This document shows, one piece after another, positions 6,626-14,982 of a DNA stretch of 64,000 nucleotides. The position numbers were made by a program, and so were the translations under genes. The notes beneath the pieces were generated by a model. That model did not search any database and was not told the origin of the DNA. It worked only from the letters and a program-made list of their open reading frames with translations. Origin of the DNA: Mycobacterium sp. E183 (GTDB lineage Bacteria > Actinomycetota > Actinomycetes > Mycobacteriales > Mycobacteriaceae); contig NZ_LZJN01000035.1 in the NCBI RefSeq assembly GCF_001667735.1, positions 34,300-98,299 of the forward strand, read 5' to 3'. Within the stretch, counting starts at the first letter, position 1. Every line of letters begins with the position of its first letter.

Positions 6626-7987
6626 GTGACAGTCCATCGCGACGCCTGCGCCGGCCTCGAGACCGTGTTCGCCGGCGTCCGCGAGGGGATGATTCCGGCC
6701 CACATCTACAACGACGCCGATCTGTTCGCGCTGGAGAAGGAGCGGCTGTTTTCACGGGCGTGGACGTTCGTGGCGCACGAGTCCGAGATCCCGCAGGACG
6801 GCGACTACGTGGTGCGCCGGGTCCTCGACGATTCCTTCATCATCACCCGCGACTCCTCCGGCGATGTGCGCGCCCTATTCAATATGTGCCTGCATCGCGG
6901 CATGCAGGTGTGTCGCGCGGAGATGGGCAACGCCTCCAACTTCCGCTGCCCGTACCACGGCTGGACCTACCGCAACGACGGCAAGCTCACCGGTCTGCCG
7001 TTCCACCGGGAGGCGTACGGCGGCGAGGACGGGTTCGCCCGAAGCTCCCAGACCCTGCTCCCCGCACCGAACTTCGCGAGTTACAACGGCCTGCTGTTCA
7101 TCAACTTGGACCCAGGGGCCGAACCGCTCGAGGACTTCCTCGGCGACTTCAAGTTCTATCTGGACTTCTACACCAAGCAGAGCGCCGGCGGCGTGGAAGT
7201 GCGGGGGCCGCAGCGCTGGCGCATCAAGGCGAACTGGAAGATCGGCGCCGAGAATTTCGCCGGCGACATGTACCACACGCCGCACACCCACGCCTCGATC
7301 GTGGACATCGGCCTGTTCCGCGAGCCGAAAGCGCAGAAGCGCAAGGACGGCGCGACCTACTGGGCGCACCGGGGCGGCGGCACCACCTACAAACTTCCGC
7401 CGGGCGGCTTCGAGGAGCGGATGCGCTACGTCGGCTATCCCGACGACATGATCGGCCGAATCAAAGGCGTGTGGACGCCGCGACAACAGCGACTGGTCGG
7501 CGAGGACGGGTTCATGATCTCGGCCGCCACCTGTTTCCCGAACCTGAGCTTCGTGCACAACTGGCCCAAGGTGCGCGACGGCCACGACGACGAAACGCTG
7601 CCGTTCATTTCGATCCGGCTGTGGCAGCCGGTCAGCGAGCACGAAACCGAGGTGTGTTCGTGGTTCGCGGTGGACTCGGCGGCTCCCCCTCAGTACAAAC
7701 AGGATTCGTACAAGGCCTATCTGATGTGCTTCGGTTCGACCGGCATGTTCGAGCAGGACGACGTGGAAAATTGGGTGTCGCTGACCACCACGGCCGGCGG
7801 TTCGATGGCCCGTCGGCTGTTGCTGAACAGCCGGATGGGCCTTTTGTCCGACGGCAGCCCCGTCGTCGAACCGCTGGCCGCCGACGCGTTCCACGGGCCG
7901 GGCCGCGCGCAGGTCGGCTACAACGAATACAACCAGCGCGCGCTGCTCAACATGTGGGCCGACTACCTGCAGGGAAACGGCTCGTGA
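6626..7987 (+). CDS. Aromatic ring-hydroxylating dioxygenase, alpha subunit
   Basis: The 453-residue protein has a Rieske centre (CLHRG ... CPYHGWTY, about residues 88-113) and a catalytic domain. The mononuclear iron site appears as GAENFAGDMYHTPHTH (about 209-224), with a third acidic ligand expected in the FEQDDVENW segment. The family adds both atoms of O2 to an aromatic ring, giving a cis-dihydrodiol. The genes downstream fit a phthalate-, cumate- or similar carboxylated-aromatic dioxygenase. The GTG start follows a GGCCGGGGG ribosome site. No ferredoxin or reductase gene is nearby, so electrons must come from proteins encoded elsewhere. Confidence 0.88.
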   Translation: MTVHRDACAGLETVFAGVREGMIPAHIYNDADLFALEKERLFSRAWTFVAHESEIPQDGDYVVRRVLDDSFIITRDSSGDVRALFNMCLHRGMQVCRAEMGNASNFRCPYHGWTYRNDGKLTGLPFHREAYGGEDGFARSSQTLLPAPNFASYNGLLFINLDPGAEPLEDFLGDFKFYLDFYTKQSAGGVEVRGPQRWRIKANWKIGAENFAGDMYHTPHTHASIVDIGLFREPKAQKRKDGATYWAHRGGGTTYKLPPGGFEERMRYVGYPDDMIGRIKGVWTPRQQRLVGEDGFMISAATCFPNLSFVHNWPKVRDGHDDETLPFISIRLWQPVSEHETEVCSWFAVDSAAPPQYKQDSYKAYLMCFGSTGMFEQDDVENWVSLTTTAGGSMARRLLLNSRMGLLSDGSPVVEPLAADAFHGPGRAQVGYNEYNQRALLNMWADYLQGNGS

Positions 7988-8523
7988 GAAAGCCATTGCC
8001 GTTCAACGATGTTCGGCACTTGCAGGCGCACCAGTTCCTGGTGGAGGAGGCCTACCTGCTGGACGCCCAGCAGTACGAGGCGTGGCTCGAGACGCTGACC
8101 GACGACGTCCGCTACGTGATGCCCGTGCGGGTGACCACCGCGCGCGGCGCGGGGTTCGACGCAGCACCGGCACGGGGGCCCGGCATGGCGCATTTCGACG
8201 AGGACAAATACTCGCTGAGTCAGCGGGTCGCGCGGATGGGCACCGAGCATGCCTGGGCCGAGGATCCGCCGTCGCGGCTACGTCATTTCATCACCAACGT
8301 GCGCACGTTCGAGGCCGACGACCCGGCGCATCTGGTGGTCGAATCGGCCGAGCTGCTGTTCCGCAGCCGGGGCGACGTGAACGAAAGCGCCTTGTTGTCG
8401 TGCGGCCGCCAGGACCTGCTGCGCTGGTGCGGCGGTCCCGAAAGGACACTGAAGCTGGCCCGGCGCAATATCATCGCCGACGAGTCGGTGTTACGGATGC
8501 AGAATCTGGCGGTGTTCCTGTGA
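7984..8523 (+). CDS. Ring-hydroxylating dioxygenase, beta subunit
   Basis: This is the small subunit, 179 residues, of the SnoaL-like fold. It shows the usual family features: an N-terminal helix HQFLVEEAYLLDAQQYEAWLETLTDDVRY split by family-typical acidic residues, an R-H-F-I-T-N-V core (near residue 100), and the ending RRNIIADESVLRMQNLAVFL. It packs under the alpha trimer and has no cofactor. The GTG start overlaps the alpha stop (GTGA). Confidence 0.88.
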   Translation: MRKPLPFNDVRHLQAHQFLVEEAYLLDAQQYEAWLETLTDDVRYVMPVRVTTARGAGFDAAPARGPGMAHFDEDKYSLSQRVARMGTEHAWAEDPPSRLRHFITNVRTFEADDPAHLVVESAELLFRSRGDVNESALLSCGRQDLLRWCGGPERTLKLARRNIIADESVLRMQNLAVFL

Positions 8524-8798
8524 ATGACGAACTGCAGCGGCTGCTGGACGGGGCGGTCGGCGAACCCCTTGTCGTGGCAAACGAATTCACCGAGGTGGTG
8601 GTGCGCCGGGTCGACACCCGAAACGGCTCGCGGTTGCTGATCAGCGCGCCGCGGTCCGGGCAATGGATCACCCTGGACGCCCTCGAGGTCGAGGCCCTGA
8701 CTTGGCAGAACGGCCGCACCCTGGCCGCGATGGTGGGCAATTCCCACGCGCCGCTGCTGCCCGATGAGGCCGGGGAGGGCGATGACCGGCTGGCTTGA
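8520..8798 (+). CDS. Small conserved protein of the dioxygenase operon, unknown function
   Basis: This 92-residue acidic protein lies between the beta subunit and the dehydrogenase and overlaps both (GTGA at the start, 17 bp at the end). It has no cysteines, so it is not the missing ferredoxin. It has no signal peptide and no recognisable catalytic motif; the middle reads like a small beta domain (RLLISAPRSGQWITLDALEVE). Similar short proteins in actinobacterial dioxygenase operons are sometimes labelled dihydrodiol dehydrogenase without evidence. An accessory or assembly role is a guess. Confidence 0.6.
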   Translation: MNDELQRLLDGAVGEPLVVANEFTEVVVRRVDTRNGSRLLISAPRSGQWITLDALEVEALTWQNGRTLAAMVGNSHAPLLPDEAGEGDDRLA

Positions 8799-9576
8799 GG
8801 GTAAGCGCGCCCTGGTCGTCGGCGCCGGATCGGGCATCGGCCGGGCGGTGATCGACGCATTTCTCGCCGAGGGCGCGAAAGTTGCCGCGCTGGAACGTGA
8901 TCAGCGCAAGTGCGCGGCCCTGAGCCGGCAGTTGCCCGGCGTTCCGGTCGTCGAGGGCGACGCGATCACTCGCGACGCCAACGAACGAGCGGTCGACGCC
9001 GCCGTGGACGCCTTCGGCGGGCTGGACACGCTGGTCAACTGCGTCGGAATCTTCGACTTTTACCGGGGCATCGCCGACATCGACGCCGATGCCCTTCCCG
9101 ACGCGTTCGACGAGACGTTCCACACCAACGTGCTGAGCCACCTGCAGTCCGTCAAGGCCGCCCTCCCCCGGTTGCGGGCCGGGGCGGGACCCTCGATCGT
9201 CCTGACCGAGTCCGCGTCGTCGTTCTACCCCGGGCGCGGCGGTGCCCTGTACGTGTCGTCGAAGTTCGCCGTCCGCGGCTTGGTGGCCGCCCTGGCTCAT
9301 GAGCTGGCGCCGCGGATCCGGGTCAACGGGGTGGCGCCGGGCGGCACGCTCGGCACCGATCTGCGCGGGCTCGCCAGCCTGGGACTGGACGGCGTCCGCC
9401 TCGACGACACCCCGGACCGGGCGCAGGAGTTGGCCGCGCGCACGCCGCTGAACGTCGCCCTGTCCGGCGAGGACCACGCGTGGAGCTTCGTGTTCCTGGC
9501 CTCCGACCGCGCCCGCGGCATCACCGGCGAAACCGTCCGCCCCGACGGCGGATTCGGGCTGGGCGCACCGCATTGA
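8782..9576 (+). CDS. cis-Dihydrodiol dehydrogenase (BphB/PhtB-like SDR)
   Basis: The 264-residue short-chain dehydrogenase has the cofactor loop GAGSGIGRAV near residue 14, a catalytic serine in TESASSFYP, and the YxxxK motif in YVSSK (about residues 156-160). The acidic residue after strand 2 (ALERD) favours NAD. Resemblance to biphenyl or phthalate dihydrodiol dehydrogenases, and its place after a dioxygenase, indicate oxidation of the cis-diol to a catechol. The ATG follows GGGGAGGGC. Confidence 0.85.
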   Translation: MTGWLEGKRALVVGAGSGIGRAVIDAFLAEGAKVAALERDQRKCAALSRQLPGVPVVEGDAITRDANERAVDAAVDAFGGLDTLVNCVGIFDFYRGIADIDADALPDAFDETFHTNVLSHLQSVKAALPRLRAGAGPSIVLTESASSFYPGRGGALYVSSKFAVRGLVAALAHELAPRIRVNGVAPGGTLGTDLRGLASLGLDGVRLDDTPDRAQELAARTPLNVALSGEDHAWSFVFLASDRARGITGETVRPDGGFGLGAPH

Positions 9577-10295
9577 CCCCCCTCGACGAGCAACGCGCGC
9601 TGGTGGCACAGGGCTGCCGGGTGGCCGCCGCCCGCGGCCTGGTCGACGGCATCCTCGGCCACCTGAGCCTGCGAGTGGACGACGAGCGGCTGCTCATCCG
9701 CTGTCGAAGCGACGCCGACACCGGGGTGGCGTTCACCCGGCCCAGCGACATTCGGCTGATCACCTTCGACGGCGGCGCCGGCGCCGAAGGTGAACTCGGC
9801 GGCTATCGCGTGCCCAACGAGCTGCCGATCCACGTGGAGACCATGCTGGCCGATCCGGGGCACCGCGCCGTCGCGCATCTGCACCCACCCGCAGTCGTCG
9901 CCGCCGACCTGGCCGGCATCGCGATCCGCCCGATCTACGGGGCATTCGACATTCCCGGCGCGTGGCTCGCGCGCGGCGGCGTGCCCGTCTACGAGCGCGC
10001 CGTGCTGATCCGCACCCCGGCGCTGGGCAAGGAGATGGTGGCCGCCATGCGCGGCCGGCCGGTCGTGATCTGCCGCGGGCACGGGATCACCAGCGCCGCC
10101 GCCACGGTGCAGGAGGCGGTGCTGCAGGCGATCAGCCTCGACGCGCTGGCCCGAATGTCGTTGCGGGTGAGAGCCACCGGCGGCGCCCTGCGCGATATCG
10201 ACGACGCGGACTGGGACGACCTGCCGGACCTGGGGTCGTCTTTCACCGCGGAGGCCGCCTGGCGTCATGAAGTGGCTCGATTACCGGCCTGCTGA
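9573..10295 (+). CDS. Class II aldolase/adducin-family protein, putative aromatic decarboxylase (PhtC/CmtD-like)
   Basis: This 240-residue protein is of the zinc-dependent class II aldolase fold: GILGHLSLR near residue 28, an HLHPPAVV metal-binding pair, and CRGHGITSAAATVQEAV. In actinobacterial phthalate clusters the homologous PhtC decarboxylates 3,4-dihydroxyphthalate to protocatechuate; CmtD does the same type of reaction on cumate intermediates. Position after dioxygenase and dehydrogenase genes supports that role over sugar-phosphate aldolase. The likely start is a TTG whose TTGA overlaps the dehydrogenase stop; no ATG gives a comparable N-terminus. Confidence 0.75.
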   Translation: MTPLDEQRALVAQGCRVAAARGLVDGILGHLSLRVDDERLLIRCRSDADTGVAFTRPSDIRLITFDGGAGAEGELGGYRVPNELPIHVETMLADPGHRAVAHLHPPAVVAADLAGIAIRPIYGAFDIPGAWLARGGVPVYERAVLIRTPALGKEMVAAMRGRPVVICRGHGITSAAATVQEAVLQAISLDALARMSLRVRATGGALRDIDDADWDDLPDLGSSFTAEAAWRHEVARLPAC

Positions 10296-10342
10296 GGTTA
10301 ACGACGCGCCGATCTTCCCGACCGTCATCGGGCCCCACATTT

Positions 10343-11503
10343 ATGCTGGCCACGATGGCGAAAAACAGCCTTGATCCCACCACGCCGTTGTGGCGTGCGG
10401 CGCAGGTGTTCCGGCTGCTGAGCTGCGTCTACGCGACCGGGTTCCAAATCGCCATCAACCCGGATCTGCGCCGCCCCGCGCTGGGCTGGGTGCTGTTCGC
10501 GGTGCTCATCGGCTGGAGCGCGGCCTGCGCGGTGGCTTACCTGCGCGGCTTGGGCCGCCGACCGGCATGGGTGCTCGCCGAGATCGTGATCGTCGTGCTG
10601 CTCATGTCGTCGAATCCCCTCGTGACCGACCCACACTGGGCGGCTGACAATCAGACCTGGCCGACGACGCTGTGGGCCAGCAACCCCACCATCTCGGCGG
10701 CCATCCAGTTCGGCCCCGCCGGCGGCATGCTCACGGGCCTGGTGGTGATGGCCACCAATTTCACGGTCAAGAACTATTTCGCCCTCAACCTGGGGCATAA
10801 CGCGACCGCCATCATCGAGCTTGCGATCGGCATGGCGATCGGCATGGCCGCCCAAACCGCGCGCCGCGCCCACGATGAGCTTCAACGGGCGGCCCGGTTG
10901 ACGGCCGCGGTGCAAGAACGGGAACGCCTGTCCCGCCAGGTCCATGACGGAGCCATCCAGGTGCTGGCGCTGGTGGCCAAGAGGGGCCACGAAATCGGTG
11001 GCGCCACAGCAGAACTCGCCGACCTGGCCAGCGAGCAGGAACGCGCGCTGCGGCGATGGCTGGCCAGCACGGACGCCGACCACGACGCCGACGGGGCCAC
11101 CGTCGACCTGCGCACCCTGCTGCGGTGCAGGGAATCCGACCGAGTGTCCCTCAGCCTGCCCCCGGCACCGGTGCCCCTGGGCCGCCGGGTGGGCACCGAG
11201 CTCGACGCCGCGGTGGGCAACGCTTTGGACAACGTGGGCGCGCACGCCGGACCCGGCGCCCACGCCTTCGTGCTCGTCGAAGACCTCGGCGATTCCGTCC
11301 TCGTGAGCATCCGCGACGACGGCGTCGGAATCGCCGCCGGCCGGCTCGAGGAGGCGGTCAGGCAGGGCCGCCTGGGCATCTCCCAGTCGATCGTCGGGCG
11401 GCTGGCTTCGCTGGGCGGCAGCGCCCACCTGCGCAGCGAACCCGGCGAAGGCGCCGAGTGGGAATTGTGCGTGCCACGCGGAGAGGCGTTCCATGACCGA
11501 TGA
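10343..11503 (+). CDS. MacS-type sensor histidine kinase
   Basis: The 386-residue kinase has an N-terminal membrane region of about five helices (residues 25-170; DUF5931-like). A short linker coiled coil and the HisKA_3 phosphoacceptor segment ERLSRQVHDGAIQVLAL (His near residue 202) follow, then a GHKL ATPase with NALDNVGAHA, DDGVG and GLGI-like RLGISQSI. The histidine motif is that of the NarL/DesK group. It overlaps the response regulator by 11 bp. It lies 47 nt after the catabolic operon on the same strand, so it may be read from the same promoter. A second ATG four codons in is also possible. Confidence 0.85.
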   Translation: MLATMAKNSLDPTTPLWRAAQVFRLLSCVYATGFQIAINPDLRRPALGWVLFAVLIGWSAACAVAYLRGLGRRPAWVLAEIVIVVLLMSSNPLVTDPHWAADNQTWPTTLWASNPTISAAIQFGPAGGMLTGLVVMATNFTVKNYFALNLGHNATAIIELAIGMAIGMAAQTARRAHDELQRAARLTAAVQERERLSRQVHDGAIQVLALVAKRGHEIGGATAELADLASEQERALRRWLASTDADHDADGATVDLRTLLRCRESDRVSLSLPPAPVPLGRRVGTELDAAVGNALDNVGAHAGPGAHAFVLVEDLGDSVLVSIRDDGVGIAAGRLEEAVRQGRLGISQSIVGRLASLGGSAHLRSEPGEGAEWELCVPRGEAFHDR

Positions 11504-12155
11504 GACCCCCACGACGGTGATGGTCGTTGACGACCATCCCATCTGGCGCGACGCGGTCGCCCGCGACCTGGCCGACGACGGGTTCACCGTGGTCGCCACC
11601 GCCGACAGCGTCGCCGCGGCGCGGCGCCGCGCGGCCGTGGTCAAGCCCGACGTGGTGGTGATGGATATGCAACTGCCCGACGGCGACGGGACGCAGGCGA
11701 CCGCGGCAGTGCTCGCGGTCTCCCCCTCGTCTCGGGTACTGGTGCTCTCGGCGTCCGACGAGCGCGACGACGTGTTGGAAGCCGTCAAAGCCGGCGCGAT
11801 CGGCTATCTGGTCAAGAGCGCATCCAAATCCGAACTGGCGCAAGCCGTGACGGCCACGGCCGAGGGCCGCGCCGTGTTCACCCCGAGCCTGGCCGGGTTG
11901 GTGCTGGGCGAATACCGCCGCATGGCACAGAGCAAGGACGACGGTCCCGCCCGGCCGAGCCTCACCGAACGCGAAACCGAGGTGCTGCGCTACGTGGCAA
12001 AGGGCTTGTCCGCCAAACAGATCGCTCAGAAGCTGTCACTGAGCCACCGCACCGTGGAGAATCACGTGCAGGCGACCTTTCGCAAACTTCAGGTCGCCAA
12101 TCGGGTGGAGTTGGCGCGCTACGCCATCGAGCACGGCCTCGACGAGGAGCCGTGA
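11493..12155 (+). CDS. NarL/LuxR-family response regulator
   Basis: A receiver domain (acidic DDH near residue 13, phosphoacceptor aspartate in VVMDMQLPDGDG, KSASKSE near residue 108) is joined to a LuxR-type helix-turn-helix (LTERETEVLRYVAKGLSAKQIA, with SHRTVENHV; about residues 152-205). It is the cognate partner of the kinase it overlaps. Targets are unknown; the preceding dioxygenase operon is the obvious candidate. The stop codon lies inside the stem of a terminator hairpin. Confidence 0.88.
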   Translation: MTDETPTTVMVVDDHPIWRDAVARDLADDGFTVVATADSVAAARRRAAVVKPDVVVMDMQLPDGDGTQATAAVLAVSPSSRVLVLSASDERDDVLEAVKAGAIGYLVKSASKSELAQAVTATAEGRAVFTPSLAGLVLGEYRRMAQSKDDGPARPSLTERETEVLRYVAKGLSAKQIAQKLSLSHRTVENHVQATFRKLQVANRVELARYAIEHGLDEEP

Positions 12156-12189
12156 CCCGCGGCGCAGCCGACCGACCGCGCCGCGGGTC
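12154..12189. terminator. Bidirectional terminator hairpin
   Basis: A 12-bp perfect stem (GACCCGCGGCGC with GCGCCGCGGGTC) encloses a 12-nt loop. It begins in the response regulator stop codon and lies between two convergent genes. Confidence 0.7.
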
Positions 12190-12203
12190 GTGGAATCATC
12201 GAG

Positions 12204-13520
12204 CTACCTGCGCGCCGCGGTGAGGCGCTTCGCCGGTGCGGTGGCCATGACGCGGGCGCCGACCAACGCGGTGACCATCACCGCCATGCACACCAGGCCG
12301 TCGTCCTTGAGTCCCCACCTGATGGCGGCCAGGATCGCCACGCCCGCAACACACAACAGGCTGCCGACGGCCGCTCCCCGACCGGGCCCCGTCACCGTCG
12401 GGGCGCCGTCCCAGCCCGGCAGCGGGTTGTTCTCCAGCGGGCGCAACGCGACGAAAAGCACGGCCATGGCGCCGATCACGATGAGCAGTTGCGCGAGGCT
12501 GACGGCGAGGAAGTCCCGCGCGCCCGGGTACCGGGGGCAGCCGAGGTAGTCGAAGACCAGGTGCGCGCCCAGCAGCACGGGCATGTGCCACAAGTACAGG
12601 GTCATGGCCCCGGAGTTACCGATCGCCGTCCACCACCACACCCGAGGCCGCCAGGCCCAGCGCGCGATCGCCGGCGCGGCGGCGATCGCCAACGCGCTCA
12701 GGACGATTGCGTGGCCGGCCAGCAGCAGCGAGGGCGGGCTGGTGTTGGACAGGCGGTGATCACCGGTGCCGACCATGCTGATCTGATACGGACCCCAGGC
12801 CACCAGTGCGACGTCGACGGCGAACGCGGTCGCCGCGACGGCCAGTGCGGCACGCCCGGTGAGCAGCCGGCGACGGTAGGCGATGCCGAACATGGCGGGG
12901 ATGAGCCAGACGGCCAGGTTGAGGTAACCCAGGGGCATCATGGCCGGCCAGTGCAGCCTGATGGCGTCGATCACCGCGATGGTCCCATAGACGCAGGCCA
13001 CAGCGGCGGCGAGACGCCCCGCGGTGGTGATGCGGTACAGCACCGGCATGGCGGCCAGCACCAGCACGTAGGCCCCCAAGAACCACAGCAGCTGCGTGCT
13101 GACACCGGCCACCGGCTCGTAAATGTGTTGCGGCAGAGCTCGATACAGCACCGTCAGCACCACAACCCAAAACGCCAGGTAGTAGAACACCGGCCGGAAC
13201 AGTCTGGTGCAGCGTTTCATCAGCCAGTCACCCCAGTTCGTGCCGGCGGACCACGACGACAGGCAGGCCGCGGCGCCGGCGAAGAAGAACAGCGGCATGA
13301 TCTGCAGGAGCCAGGTCGCAGCCTGGAACACCGCCGAGGTGGTCAGCAGGTTGTCCCAGATCAACACGTGGTTTTTGATGATGCTGATGGCCATCACGGT
13401 GTGGCCGAGCACCACACCGATCAGCGACGTGATGCGGATGACGTCCAGGACGCGGTCGCGGTCGGCGGGAGTGGCCGCCGCCACCTCGGCGACGCCGGGG
13501 AATCTCGTGAGAGTTGCCAT
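12204..13520 (-). CDS. Acyltransferase-3 family membrane protein
   Basis: The 438-residue protein has ten or more hydrophobic helices. It opens with the acyltransferase-3 signature RVLDVIRITSLIGVVLGHT, whose histidine is expected to be catalytic, followed by PLFFFAGAAACLSSW. The family transfers acyl groups to sugars, lipids or peptidoglycan at the membrane. A second conserved patch, ALYLWHMP-like TLYLWHMPVLLG, lies near residue 315. Substrate is unknown. It is a single gene, convergent with the two-component system. Confidence 0.75.
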   Translation of the reverse strand: MATLTRFPGVAEVAAATPADRDRVLDVIRITSLIGVVLGHTVMAISIIKNHVLIWDNLLTTSAVFQAATWLLQIMPLFFFAGAAACLSSWSAGTNWGDWLMKRCTRLFRPVFYYLAFWVVVLTVLYRALPQHIYEPVAGVSTQLLWFLGAYVLVLAAMPVLYRITTAGRLAAAVACVYGTIAVIDAIRLHWPAMMPLGYLNLAVWLIPAMFGIAYRRRLLTGRAALAVAATAFAVDVALVAWGPYQISMVGTGDHRLSNTSPPSLLLAGHAIVLSALAIAAAPAIARWAWRPRVWWWTAIGNSGAMTLYLWHMPVLLGAHLVFDYLGCPRYPGARDFLAVSLAQLLIVIGAMAVLFVALRPLENNPLPGWDGAPTVTGPGRGAAVGSLLCVAGVAILAAIRWGLKDDGLVCMAVMVTALVGARVMATAPAKRLTAARR

Positions 13521-13664
13521 GGGATGTTATCGGACCTTTCGGGAAAGCTGTTGCGGGATAACGTGATTAGGCGATACGACTTAGGTGAAGTGCTGTCTCG
13601 GATGCCATGGACCAAGCATTGCCGGTCGGGCGGGCCCGCGCCCGCGCAGTTCTACGCGTCGGGC

Positions 13665-13682
13665 CTGAGTAGTACTACTCAG
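13665..13682. repeat. 18-bp perfect palindrome at the end of the YiaAB-like gene
   Basis: CTGAGTAGTACTACTCAG is its own reverse complement and overlaps the last codons of the minus-strand membrane gene. With no central loop it suits a protein-binding site better than a hairpin terminator. It lies 145 nt upstream of the acyltransferase start. A related sequence, GACTACTCA, occurs upstream of the YiaAB-like gene near 14014-14022. Confidence 0.5.
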
Positions 13683-13972
13683 TTCGCGGCGGCGTTGAGC
13701 GGGTCGTAGTCGGCCAGCAGTCTCTCGATGCGCGCTTCGTCAAGGCGCACCCGCACCGTCGCGGCCTCCTGCTGGTCGCGAATCACCTTGGCCAGGGTGA
13801 ACGCGCTCGACACCAAGAACAGGAAGGTGATGCCGAGGAAGCCTCGCTGCCACGCGTCGAGCGGAAGCAGGTAGATCCCGCCCAGCGCGGTCACGAAGCT
13901 GATCGCGAACGCGGCGGCGGCCTGAACGAAAAACGCGGCGGTGGTCTTGGACATGCTGTTGGGAACGGTCAT
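13679..13972 (-). CDS. YiaA/YiaB-like two-helix membrane protein
   Basis: This 97-residue protein has two transmembrane helices (about residues 13-35 and 42-62) with the YiaAB pattern FFVQAAAAFAISFVTALGG and FLGITFLFLVSSAFTLAKVIRD. A charged cytoplasmic tail follows. The function of the family is unknown. An internal ATG six codons in is an alternative start. Confidence 0.7.
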   Translation of the reverse strand: MTVPNSMSKTTAAFFVQAAAAFAISFVTALGGIYLLPLDAWQRGFLGITFLFLVSSAFTLAKVIRDQQEAATVRVRLDEARIERLLADYDPLNAAAN

Positions 13973-14181
13973 GCCAAACAGCCTGCGGCAGAGCGCTGCC
14001 CGCCGGATCCGTAAGACTACTCAAGTTTGTGGTTGCCGGTTGACTGAGCTTGCGTCACAGGTTCGTATCGGTCGGCGGACACTCGCCTTACCTGGCCGGA
14101 CCCAACTACCTGTGCACCTAGTCTGTCCCGCGAGCTGACCCGAATTTCGCGGTGCCCGAAAGGCGCCGACGGCCGAGGAGT

Positions 14182-14970
14182 ATGGACGTGGCCGAACTGG
14201 ACCGGCGCCGGTTCCTGGCCGCGCTGGCCGCGACGGTGGCCGTCGCCGCCGGCGGGCCTGACGAGTGCGTGGCGCTGGGTGATGTTGCCGGACCCGCGCC
14301 GTTGTCGCCCCCGCCGGACCCTCGATCGCGCGTCGCGCTACCCGGTGGCGGTGTGCTGAACAGGCTTCCGGGCAACGGCAACCTCCTGGCCTGGACGGTC
14401 GACGACGGCGCCGACACCGACGTGGTGCGGCTGTACACGCAATTCGCCCGGGACACCGGGGTGCGGCTCACGTATTTCGTTACCGGCGCCTACCACTCGT
14501 GGACCGACAACGCGGGCCTGCTTCGACCCCTGGTCGACTCCGGGCAGATCCAGCTGGCCAATCACACGTGGACACATCCCGACCTGACTCGGCTCTCGAA
14601 GGCCCAAATCGCCGACGAACTCGCTCGCACCGACGCGTTCCTGCGGAACACGTACGGCGTTGACGCCACCCCGTACTTCCGGCCCCCGTACGGCCATCAC
14701 GACGCCGCGGTCGCCGCCGTGGCCGCCGGGCTGGGCTATGAGGTGACCACCTTGTGGTCCGGCGACTTACGGGATTCCGCGCTGGTTTCCGAGGACCAGA
14801 TCGTCCGGATGGCCTACCAGTCGTTCCTCCCGCAGAACATCGTGATCGGCCACCTCAACCATCCACCGGCCACCCATGTGTACGGGCAGCTCGTCGATAT
14901 CATCCGAGCCCGCGGGCTGCGCACGGTGACGCTCGACGATGTGTTCCTGCGACCGGGGCACCGGCGGTAA
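14182..14970 (+). CDS. Exported polysaccharide deacetylase (NodB domain)
   Basis: The mature part is a carbohydrate esterase 4 domain. The motifs present are WTVDDGAD (variant of TFDDG), the metal-binding NHTWTHPDLT, and RPPYGHHD. The N-terminus, LDRRRFLAALAATVAVAAGG, is a twin-arginine type export signal. The family removes N-acetyl groups from peptidoglycan or other glycans. I chose the ATG preceded by GAGGAG; an upstream in-frame GTG (14152) would add ten residues with no better ribosome site. It is transcribed alone, convergent with the IclR gene. Confidence 0.8.
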   Translation: MDVAELDRRRFLAALAATVAVAAGGPDECVALGDVAGPAPLSPPPDPRSRVALPGGGVLNRLPGNGNLLAWTVDDGADTDVVRLYTQFARDTGVRLTYFVTGAYHSWTDNAGLLRPLVDSGQIQLANHTWTHPDLTRLSKAQIADELARTDAFLRNTYGVDATPYFRPPYGHHDAAVAAVAAGLGYEVTTLWSGDLRDSALVSEDQIVRMAYQSFLPQNIVIGHLNHPPATHVYGQLVDIIRARGLRTVTLDDVFLRPGHRR

Positions 14971-14982
14971 CCGGAGGCGGAC

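Noticed and set aside
8520..8798. Rieske-type or 2Fe-2S ferredoxin of the dioxygenase
   Set aside because: The protein contains no cysteine.
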